DNA of 10,074 nucleotides from DASQJJ01 sp035631115 (lineage in GTDB: Bacteria > Patescibacteriota > Microgenomatia > Levybacterales > UBA12049), in the NCBI GenBank assembly GCA_035631115.1, contig DASQJJ010000081.1:1-10074 (forward strand), written 5' to 3'. The position numbers and the translations under genes were made by a program. Below, one piece after another: positions 5,057 to 10,074 of this stretch. The notes beneath the pieces are model-generated. The model ran no database searches and was not told the origin of the DNA. It saw only the letters and a list, made by a program, of their open reading frames with translations. Position 1 is the stretch's first letter, and every line of letters starts with the position of its first letter.

Positions 5057-6736
5057 GTGCCCACTACAAAATCTACAAAAAAAAGAAAGTATATTTTTGT
5101 CTCCGGAGGACTTATTTCTGGCATCGGTAAAGGCACAACTGCTGCTTCTATTGCTCTTCTTCTTCAATCTGCTGGATACACTGTTGCTCCTATAAAAGTA
5201 GAAAATTATCATAATTTAGACGCGGGTACTATAAATCCTATAGAGCATGGGGATCCATTCTTATGCGAAGACGGTACAGAAGCCGACCTAGACCTAGGAA
5301 GTTATGAAAAATTCCTTAATCGTGACATGGGAAAAAATAATTTTGTTACCATGGGCAAGATTTATTCAACTGTTATCGAAAAGGAAAGGCGATTTGAATA
5401 CAATGGTGAAGATGTCGAGGCAATTCCTCATATTACAGACGAAATTAACAGGCGAATTAAGCACGTTGGAGAAGCAAGCAATGCAGACATTGTTATTATA
5501 GAATTGGGTGGTACAGCAGGGGAGTATCAAAATATTTTTTACTACGAAGCTTCAAGAATTCTCACATGGAAAAATCCTGGAGATGTTATTCATATTCATG
5601 TTAGTTATGTCCCAACCCCCAAGCATTTAGGCGAGCCAAAAACCAAGCCAACTCAACTATCTGTGCGTACATTAAATTCGATGGGCATACAACCAGATTT
5701 TATTGTTGCAAGGTCGGAAAAATACTTAGACCAAAGACGACGAGACAGATTTGCTCTTTTTTGTAGCGTCCATGAAGGAGATATTATTTCCAATCCAGAC
5801 TTATCTTCTGCATACGAAATACCCCTAGTGCTCCATGAGCAGGAATTTGAGCAAAAAATACTCAGGAAATTAGGTCTTCCTGAGAAAAAAGCCAATATTA
5901 CTCAATGGGAGAATTTAGTTAAAAAAATCAAATCCAAAAAAACAAAAAAAGCAGAGATAGCAATTGTGGGAAAATACTTTGGCACAGGAGAGTATCAGCT
6001 TCGAGATGCGTATGCTGCACTTTTTGATGCAATAGACCATGCAGGGTGGGCAGACGGTGTGGAGGTAACAACTCGCTGGGTAAGTGCAGAAAAAGTAGAA
6101 AAAGATGGTGTAGAAAAAGTTGTTGGCCACCCAGACGGAATTATTGTGCCAATTGGATGGGGTGAAAGAGGAGCAGAAGGAATGATTGCAACAGCAACCT
6201 ATGCAAGGGAGCAAAAAATTCCCTATTTGGGCCTATGCTATGGCATGCAACTTGCCTGCGTTGGATTTGCACGATCTGTTTTGGGATGGAAGGATGCAAA
6301 TACATCAGAAAACGATTTAAAAACCAAACACGACGTTATTCATCTTATCCCCACACAAGAAGAAATTATGAAAAGACGTGCGTATGGGGGCACTATGCGC
6401 CTGGGCACATGGGACGCTCTGGTAAAAAAAGACACGATCGCGTACGAAGCATACAAAAAATATGGAGGACTGCTTAACGAGAAAACGGGCCTTACAGCCG
6501 AAAGACATAGACATAGATGGGAATTTAATGATGCATTTACAAAAGAGTTTGAAAAAGCTGGACTTATTATTTCTGCACGGTCAGTTCATGAAAAGTTGGC
6601 AGAAATAATAGAGCTACCCAAAAATGTCCACCCTTTCTACTTAGGCACACAAGGACATCCAGAATATAAAAGCAGACCACTTAGACCTCACCCCCTCTTT
6701 ATTGCTTTTATTAAGGCAGCTGCAAAGCCTGTATAA
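5057..6736 (+). CDS. pyrG: CTP synthase (glutamine-hydrolysing), divergent
   Basis: The 559-residue enzyme makes CTP from UTP, ATP and glutamine. The N-terminal synthetase domain (about 11-275) shows the P-loop SGGLISGIGKG (16-26), EHGDPF near 63-68, the Mg-binding candidate Asp72 in DGTEADLDLG, Glu149 in IELGGT, and the UTP-binding stretch KTKPTQLSVR (195-204). The glutamine amidotransferase domain (about 298-559) has nucleophile Cys394 in LGLCYGMQ and the His534/Glu536 pair in GHPEY. GTP-lid residues appear as ERGAEGM (370-376). Departures from the usual family sequence are IGWG (366-369) for GGFG, ENY (49-51) for DPY, and GGTAGEYQN (151-159) for GGTVGDIES-like. No in-frame start lies between the GTG and the P-loop region, so GTG at 5057 is the start; it directly follows its promoter and lacks a Shine-Dalgarno sequence. 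Length is normal (E. coli enzyme 545). Confidence 0.96.
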   Translation: MPTTKSTKKRKYIFVSGGLISGIGKGTTAASIALLLQSAGYTVAPIKVENYHNLDAGTINPIEHGDPFLCEDGTEADLDLGSYEKFLNRDMGKNNFVTMGKIYSTVIEKERRFEYNGEDVEAIPHITDEINRRIKHVGEASNADIVIIELGGTAGEYQNIFYYEASRILTWKNPGDVIHIHVSYVPTPKHLGEPKTKPTQLSVRTLNSMGIQPDFIVARSEKYLDQRRRDRFALFCSVHEGDIISNPDLSSAYEIPLVLHEQEFEQKILRKLGLPEKKANITQWENLVKKIKSKKTKKAEIAIVGKYFGTGEYQLRDAYAALFDAIDHAGWADGVEVTTRWVSAEKVEKDGVEKVVGHPDGIIVPIGWGERGAEGMIATATYAREQKIPYLGLCYGMQLACVGFARSVLGWKDANTSENDLKTKHDVIHLIPTQEEIMKRRAYGGTMRLGTWDALVKKDTIAYEAYKKYGGLLNEKTGLTAERHRHRWEFNDAFTKEFEKAGLIISARSVHEKLAEIIELPKNVHPFYLGTQGHPEYKSRPLRPHPLFIAFIKAAAKPV

Positions 6737-6748
6737 ACTGTTCGTAGT

Positions 6749-6782
6749 GGGATCCTCACGTCACTTCGTTCCTCAGGATGAC
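6749..6782. repeat. Dispersed-repeat-like intergenic element after pyrG
   Basis: Read on the minus strand this 34-base stretch starts GTCATCCTGAGGAACGAAG and ends GAGGATCCC. From memory it resembles the short GTCAT-CCTGAG-GAACGAAGTGACG elements scattered between genes in many bacterial genomes, including CPR. Its ends pair (ATCCT 6752-6756 with AGGAT 6775-6779) and TTTT follows at 6784-6787, so it could end pyrG transcription. A second copy is not present in this window. Confidence 0.6.
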
Positions 6783-6806
6783 TGTTTTCCTAGCTATATA
6801 AAGTAG

Positions 6807-6835
6807 TTGTTAAAACAGTGGCTTTTTAGTATAAT
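6807..6835 (+). promoter_or_regulatory. Sigma-70 promoter for rplS, abutting its ATG
   Basis: -35 TTGTTA (6807-6812), 17-base spacer, perfect -10 TATAAT (6830-6835), then six bases AAGAGC and the rplS ATG at 6842. Transcription is predicted to begin at or next to the start codon. No Shine-Dalgarno sequence is present in the short gap. Confidence 0.8.
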
Positions 6836-6841
6836 AAGAGC

Positions 6842-7135
6842 ATGATCACAGTCAACTTCGCTCCTGGAGATATAGTCGAAGTATACCAACAGATTCAAGA
6901 AGGCGACAAAACTCGCACACAGATGTTTGCTGGAGTTGTTTTGCAAATTAGAGGCAGAGACGAAAACAAGTCTTTTTCTGTACAAAAAATGGTTGGAGAT
7001 GTGGCAGTGGAAAGAATTTGGCAAGTAAATTCTCCATTTTTAGTCCAAGTTAAGGTAAAAGGCAATGTAAATAAGGGTAGAAAAGTCCGAAAAGCACATC
7101 TTACTTATCTTCGAAAGACAAAAAGAAACAACTAA
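6842..7135 (+). CDS. rplS: 50S ribosomal protein L19, short form
   Basis: The 97-residue protein matches L19, a large-subunit protein at the interface with the 30S subunit. Recognisable blocks are FAPGDIVEVYQQIQEGDKTR (about 6-25), QMFAGVVLQIRGR (27-39), SFSVQKM (44-50), VERIWQVNSPFL (56-67) and RKVRKAHLTYLRK (80-92). Typical bacterial L19 is about 115 residues. Here the N-terminal helix that normally precedes the F-x-P-G-D motif is almost absent and the C-terminal tail is short. The promoter position leaves no room for a longer N-terminus on this transcript. trmD, lepB and rnhB, which flank rplS in many bacteria, are not next to it; yraN follows directly. Identity is firm. Confidence 0.95.
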   Translation: MITVNFAPGDIVEVYQQIQEGDKTRTQMFAGVVLQIRGRDENKSFSVQKMVGDVAVERIWQVNSPFLVQVKVKGNVNKGRKVRKAHLTYLRKTKRNN

Positions 7136-7140
7136 TCCTC

Positions 7141-7168
7141 GTTTATCGTTCGTAGTCCGTCGTTCATA
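7141..7168. repeat. Four tandem 7-base repeats (consensus GTTCRTM) between rplS and yraN
   Basis: Four consecutive heptamers: GTTTATC, GTTCGTA, GTCCGTC, GTTCATA. Positions 1, 2 and 6 are invariant. The tract lies between the rplS stop and the yraN -10 box, where a -35 would be expected. The unit GTTCGTA also occurs at 6740-6746, just before the element that follows pyrG. Function unknown. Confidence 0.65.
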
Positions 7169-7173
7169 GATTC

Positions 7174-7182
7174 TGATATCAT
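7174..7182 (+). promoter_or_regulatory. Extended -10 promoter for yraN
   Basis: TGA-TATCAT (7174-7182) forms an extended -10, followed by six bases GAGTAA and the yraN GTG at 7189. No good -35 lies 16-18 bases upstream, which is acceptable for extended -10 promoters. Spacing to the start codon equals that of rplS. Confidence 0.5.
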
Positions 7183-7188
7183 GAGTAA

Positions 7189-7548
7189 GTGAGAATTGTA
7201 AATCCTATTGGGAAAAAGGGAGAAGATATTGCCGTTGAGTATCTTAAGAAAAAAGGTTATAAAATCATCGAACGAAATTTTCGAAAAGGATATGGGGAAA
7301 TAGATATTATTTGTGTTAAGAAGAATGTTTTAGTCTTTGTAGAAGTAAAAACCAGAACATCAGATACCTTTGGTACACCTCTGGAATCCATTACCCCATG
7401 GAAGCTCAAACCTCTTATTAAAACCGCTCAGTATTACAGCATGCTCCACCCAGAATTACCGGACCAACTTAGATTGGATGCTATTAGTGTTATATTAGAA
7501 GGCTTAGAAGAGTCTATTGAACATTTGGAAAATATTAGTGGATTTTAG
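7189..7548 (+). CDS. yraN: YraN (UPF0102) family nuclease-like protein
   Basis: A 119-residue protein, normal for the family. It has the restriction-endonuclease-like core: GKKGEDIAVEYLKKKGYKIIERNFR (about 8-32), then GYGEIDIICVKKNVLVFVEVKTR (34-56), containing the D and E-x-K residues expected of a PD-(D/E)XK fold, and a C-terminal helical part with KLKPLIKTAQYYS. The physiological role of YraN is unproven; a Holliday-junction-resolvase-like fold has been noted for the family. An in-frame TAA immediately precedes the GTG, so GTG at 7189 is the first possible start and lies six bases after an extended -10. An ATG at 7181 is out of frame and ends after three codons. It follows rplS by 53 bases and converges on the small gene at 7554 with a 5-base gap. 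Confidence 0.92.
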   Translation: MRIVNPIGKKGEDIAVEYLKKKGYKIIERNFRKGYGEIDIICVKKNVLVFVEVKTRTSDTFGTPLESITPWKLKPLIKTAQYYSMLHPELPDQLRLDAISVILEGLEESIEHLENISGF

Positions 7549-7553
7549 TACTT

Positions 7554-7748
7554 TTATTCTTTAAATCTTTCAGGCTTATATATCCTGTTATGAACTTCTC
7601 CTACAGAAACTGGGGGAACAATCGATCCTTCTTGTGTTAGCTCATCAGCAATCACCTTGGGTGTTTTCCCTTCTGCTCTTTTTCTTCTTACACCTTCTGT
7701 AATAAATCTTCTGACACCTGGTGTCCTTCTGACTTGATCTCTTGGCAT
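7554..7748 (-). CDS. Small basic protein, probable helix-turn-helix, unrecognised
   Basis: I do not recognise this 64-residue protein. It is Arg/Lys-rich. By eye it has a helix at about 11-25, a second at 29-39 containing TPKVIADELTQEG, a Pro-containing turn, and a third at about 47-58 (VSVGEVHNRIYK). That resembles a single helix-turn-helix DNA-binding domain with recognition helix 47-58. The ATG at 7746-7748 has no Shine-Dalgarno sequence but sits eight bases after a good -10 with a -35 at 17 bases, which supports it as a real gene with a leaderless mRNA. It lies between yraN (convergent) and a similar small gene (tandem). The end IYKPE echoes VAKPR in that neighbour. It could be a regulator, a plasmid- or phage-derived remnant, or one of a lineage-specific family. 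Confidence 0.65.
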   Translation of the reverse strand: MPRDQVRRTPGVRRFITEGVRRKRAEGKTPKVIADELTQEGSIVPPVSVGEVHNRIYKPERFKE

Positions 7749-7756
7749 AGAATCAA

Positions 7757-7785
7757 ACTATATCAATTAAATGGATATTTTACAA
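7757..7785 (-). promoter_or_regulatory. Sigma-70 promoter for the 64-residue small gene
   Basis: On the minus strand: -35 TTGTAA (7780-7785), 17-base spacer ending in a TGA extension, -10 TATAGT (7757-7762). Eight bases separate the -10 from the ATG, so the mRNA would have no leader or one or two bases. Confidence 0.65.
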
Positions 7786-7809
7786 GAGTGGGAAAATATT
7801 TGTGGTTGA

Positions 7810-8022
7810 TTATGATCCTAATTGGCTTCTTGGTTTTGCAACCCATCTTCTAGAAAAACGTACACCTGTACCTTGGTAACCAATATTTAGTCTTCTCGCA
7901 ATCTCTGTAGAACTTAAACCTGGCTCAGTTCTTTCTAACAATCTCTTTAATGCATCTTTTCGCTGAACAACTATCTCGCCATTCCATGAATATTGAAGGC
8001 TTGGATCTGCTTCATCAGTCAT
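7810..8022 (-). CDS. Small probable helix-turn-helix protein, unrecognised
   Basis: A 70-residue protein from the ATG at 8020-8022; I do not recognise its family. An acidic N-terminus (MTDEADP) is followed by a possible short strand, a helix at about 20-31 (QRKDALKRLLER), and a helix-turn-helix-like segment: LSSTEIARRLNIG at 36-48, a glycine-containing turn, then VRFSRRWVAK at 54-63. The pattern S-x-x-E-I-A-R-R-L-N-I is typical of helix 2 of DNA-binding domains. The open frame extends upstream to 8058, but that part covers the predicted promoter, so 8022 is the better start; it lies seven bases after the -10. The gene follows uvrB on the same strand after 66 bases and precedes the similar 64-residue gene. 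It may regulate nearby genes or belong to a family of tiny DNA-binding proteins. Confidence 0.65.
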   Translation of the reverse strand: MTDEADPSLQYSWNGEIVVQRKDALKRLLERTEPGLSSTEIARRLNIGYQGTGVRFSRRWVAKPRSQLGS

Positions 8023-8029
8023 AAAATTA

Positions 8030-8058
8030 AATATAGAATAATTGCATGTATAACGCAA
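8030..8058 (-). promoter_or_regulatory. Sigma-70 promoter for the 70-residue small gene
   Basis: On the minus strand: -35 TTGCGT (8053-8058), 17-base spacer, -10 TATATT (8030-8035), then seven bases to the ATG at 8022. A longer reading frame from 8058 would be encoded by the promoter itself, so this signal decides the start. Confidence 0.6.
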
Positions 8059-8068
8059 GATATATGTT

Positions 8069-8086
8069 CTAATTTTCTAAAATTAG
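8069..8086. terminator. Perfect AT-rich palindrome just after uvrB, possible terminator
   Basis: CTAATTTT (8069-8076) and AAAATTAG (8079-8086) are perfect inverted repeats around a 2-base centre, two bases after the uvrB stop. In RNA this is about a 7-base-pair hairpin with a 4-base loop. No run of U follows on the minus strand, so intrinsic termination is uncertain; it could instead be a protein-binding site near the next promoter. Confidence 0.4.
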
Positions 8087-8088
8087 CA

Positions 8089-10074
8089 TTACTGTAATGA
8101 CTTAATTCTATCCCGCAGAAGCGCAGCGGTTTCAAAGTCCAAATTTTTTGCTGCTTCTTTCATTTCTTGCCTAAGACGAGTAATTACTTTTTCCCGTTCG
8201 TCTGGCAGCAATACATCCTTATCTGCCAATTCCAGTACCAGGTCTATTGGACGCTTTCGTACTTCTACCTCTTCCTCTTCTTCGTAGAGTCTGTCTCGAA
8301 TAGCTTTTTCTATGGTCTTTGGGGTAATGTTATGTTTTTTATTATATGCAAGTTGTACTTCTCGACGTCTCTCTACTTCTTTTATTGCCTCATCCATAGA
8401 CCCAGTCATAACGTCTGCGTAGAGAATAACTTCCGAGTCTATGTTTCGTGCTGCTCTTCCCATAGTCTGAATAAGAGAAGTTTTACTTCTCAAAAAACCT
8501 TCTTTGTCAGCATCCAAAATAGCAACCAAAGTAACTTCCGGTAAATCTATGCCTTCCCTCAGCAAATTAATACCAACCAGTACATCGTATTGTCCTTTAC
8601 GAAGGTTATCCAAAATATCCTGTCTATTAATGGTCTCGATATCTGAATGAAGATAGGCTACCTTTATATTTCTTTCTTCCAGATAGTCGGACAATTCTTC
8701 TGCCATTCTCTTAGTAAGAGTAGTTACTAAAACACGCTGCTTTTTCTCGACCCGTTTTTGAATCTCTGCAATAAGATCGTTGATTTGTCCAGCAGTTGGC
8801 CTAACGCTTACTGTAGGGTCTACAATGCCCGTAGGACGAATTAGTTGCTCGGCAACGTTATCTTCTCCGGAAAGAGATAATTCGTAGTCATTTGGAGTTG
8901 CAGATACATAGACAGCTTGATTAACTCTCGCCATAAATTCTTCAAATTTTAAAGGTCTGTTGTCCAATGCAGAGGGAAGACGGAATCCATATTCTATAAG
9001 AGTTTCTTTACGTGCTCTGTCACCATTATACATTCCTCGAATTTGAGGCAGAGTAATGTGTGATTCGTCTACAAGTAACAACCAATCGTCGCTACATGCC
9101 TGCATATAGTCAATAAGCGTATAGGGAGGCTGTCCAGGCTGTCGTCCATCGAAATAGCGAGAGTAATTTTCTATTCCATTCACATATCCGATTTCGTTAA
9201 TCATTTCCAAGTCATAATTAGTCCGCTGTTGAATACGTTGTGCCTCCACTAATTTTCCCTGAGCTTTCAATTCCTCAACCCGTTTTTCTGCATCTTTTCT
9301 AATTTGTGGAAAAACACTTTGATATGTCTGCGGATCTGTCATGTAATGTTTGGCAGGATAAACAACAGTATTTTTTAATACTTCGACTGTTTGTCCTGTA
9401 AGAGGGTCAAAAGAAAAAAGCCCCGATACCTTACCATTATTCATTTCTATTCGAAGACCATTGTCCATGTAAGCAGGAAATACATCGATATTTTCTCCTC
9501 TCACTCGAAAAGTACCTCTGGTAAATCCATATTCATTTCTTTCGTACTGCAGATCGGTAAGTCGAAGAAGAATATCGCGTTGCTCTATTTTTACGCCTTT
9601 CATCAACTCCAAAACAAATTTACCATATTCAACAGGCGAGCCAAGATTGTAAATACAACTAACAGATGCAACCACAATAACATCTTTTCTGGTAAGTAAA
9701 TTCGCTGTTGCAGATAGTCGCAGTTTATCTATTTCCTCATTAATTTCTGCCTCTTTTTCTATGTAAGTGTCGGAGGAGGGAACATATGCTTCCGGTTGGT
9801 AATAGTCGTAGTAACTAACAAAGTAATTAACGCTATTATTTGGGAAAAACTCTCTAAATTCTTGGTATAGTTGTCCAGCTAATGTTTTGTTGTGAGAAAT
9901 AATAAGCGTTGGCTTTTGGACATTTTGAATAACCTGTGCCATGGTAAAAGTCTTACCACTTCCGGTGACGCCTAAAAGCACTTGGCTTTCTTTTTTATCT
10001 TCTATTCCTTGAGAAAGCTTTTCAATTGCCTGGGGCTGGTCTCCAGCTGGCTTAAATTTGGATGTAATGGAGAA
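8089..10074 (-). CDS. uvrB: UvrB, excinuclease ABC subunit B, first few codons beyond window
   Basis: On the minus strand 661 residues are visible, starting FSITSKFKPAGDQPQAI; in UvrB this block lies close to the N-terminus, so only a few residues are missing. UvrB is the damage-verifying, helicase-like subunit of nucleotide excision repair and works with UvrA and UvrC. Numbering from the first visible residue: Walker A GVTGSGKT (35-42), the damage-probing beta-hairpin region YYDYYQPEAY (88-97), DESH Walker B (336-339), motif VI QTMGRAARN (536-544), and a C-terminal UVR motif (KEAAKNLDFETAALLRDRIKSLQ at the very end) that contacts UvrC. An acidic run EEEEEVEV lies before the UVR region. All motifs are intact. 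A GTG near 9981 lies inside the Walker A region and is not the start. No in-window promoter; its stop is followed by a palindrome. Confidence 0.98.
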   Translation of the reverse strand, partial: FSITSKFKPAGDQPQAIEKLSQGIEDKKESQVLLGVTGSGKTFTMAQVIQNVQKPTLIISHNKTLAGQLYQEFREFFPNNSVNYFVSYYDYYQPEAYVPSSDTYIEKEAEINEEIDKLRLSATANLLTRKDVIVVASVSCIYNLGSPVEYGKFVLELMKGVKIEQRDILLRLTDLQYERNEYGFTRGTFRVRGENIDVFPAYMDNGLRIEMNNGKVSGLFSFDPLTGQTVEVLKNTVVYPAKHYMTDPQTYQSVFPQIRKDAEKRVEELKAQGKLVEAQRIQQRTNYDLEMINEIGYVNGIENYSRYFDGRQPGQPPYTLIDYMQACSDDWLLLVDESHITLPQIRGMYNGDRARKETLIEYGFRLPSALDNRPLKFEEFMARVNQAVYVSATPNDYELSLSGEDNVAEQLIRPTGIVDPTVSVRPTAGQINDLIAEIQKRVEKKQRVLVTTLTKRMAEELSDYLEERNIKVAYLHSDIETINRQDILDNLRKGQYDVLVGINLLREGIDLPEVTLVAILDADKEGFLRSKTSLIQTMGRAARNIDSEVILYADVMTGSMDEAIKEVERRREVQLAYNKKHNITPKTIEKAIRDRLYEEEEEVEVRKRPIDLVLELADKDVLLPDEREKVITRLRQEMKEAAKNLDFETAALLRDRIKSLQ

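Noticed and set aside
5653..6514. Minus-strand and alternative-frame open frames within pyrG
   Set aside because: pyrG is complete with all catalytic motifs; these are antisense or out-of-frame shadows.
7181..7192. ATG at 7181 as a start for yraN or a leader peptide
   Set aside because: It is out of frame with yraN, stops after three codons (ATGAGTAAGTGA), and its AT belongs to the predicted -10.
8023..8058. Twelve-residue upstream extension of the 70-residue gene
   Set aside because: The stretch is covered by the predicted -35, spacer and -10, and the residues (MRYTCNYSIFNF) look non-coding.
8167..9699. Plus-strand open frames opposite uvrB
   Set aside because: Antisense to an intact uvrB, with Phe/Ser-rich low-complexity translations typical of shadows.

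Overview
The window looks like a piece of a compact, AT-rich genome from a Candidate Phyla Radiation (Patescibacteria) bacterium, most likely of the Microgenomates type. The pointers are very short gene spacing, two tRNA genes without an encoded CCA end, a PolX polymerase with PHP domain, a LemA-HtpX pair, a shortened ribosomal protein L19 next to YraN, and a divergent CTP synthase. The taxonomic placement is inference. UGA is used as a stop and no gene reads through it as glycine, which argues against the SR1/Gracilibacteria code.

Layout. Bases 1-3288, minus strand: tRNA-Asp(GUC), then polX, lemA and htpX as a tight operon; htpX runs off the left edge. Bases 3379-6736, plus strand: a membrane-anchored double-LysM protein, tRNA-Gly(CCC), a membrane protein with a bacterial PH-like domain, and CTP synthase (pyrG). 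Bases 6749-7548: a dispersed-repeat-like element, rplS (L19) and yraN. Bases 7554-8022, minus strand: two very small, probable helix-turn-helix genes that I cannot assign to a family. Bases 8089-10074, minus strand: uvrB, whose first few codons lie beyond the right edge.

The strongest unexpected signal is in the regulation. Nearly every transcription unit has a readable sigma-70 promoter. All eight -35/-10 pairs found are separated by exactly 17 bases; yraN has an extended -10 only. At pyrG, rplS, yraN and both small genes the -10 box ends only 5 to 8 bases before the start codon, and at polX 10 bases before. The predicted mRNAs would begin at or next to AUG or GUG, so they would be leaderless. 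Good Shine-Dalgarno sequences appear only before the internal operon genes lemA and htpX. Two intergenic regions also carry tracts of 7-base tandem repeats with different unit sequences; one fills almost the whole predicted leader of tRNA-Asp.

Functionally the window mixes housekeeping (CTP synthesis, ribosome, excision repair, repair polymerase, tRNAs) with envelope functions (HtpX/LemA, LysM, PH-domain protein). No CRISPR array, insertion sequence or prophage was seen.
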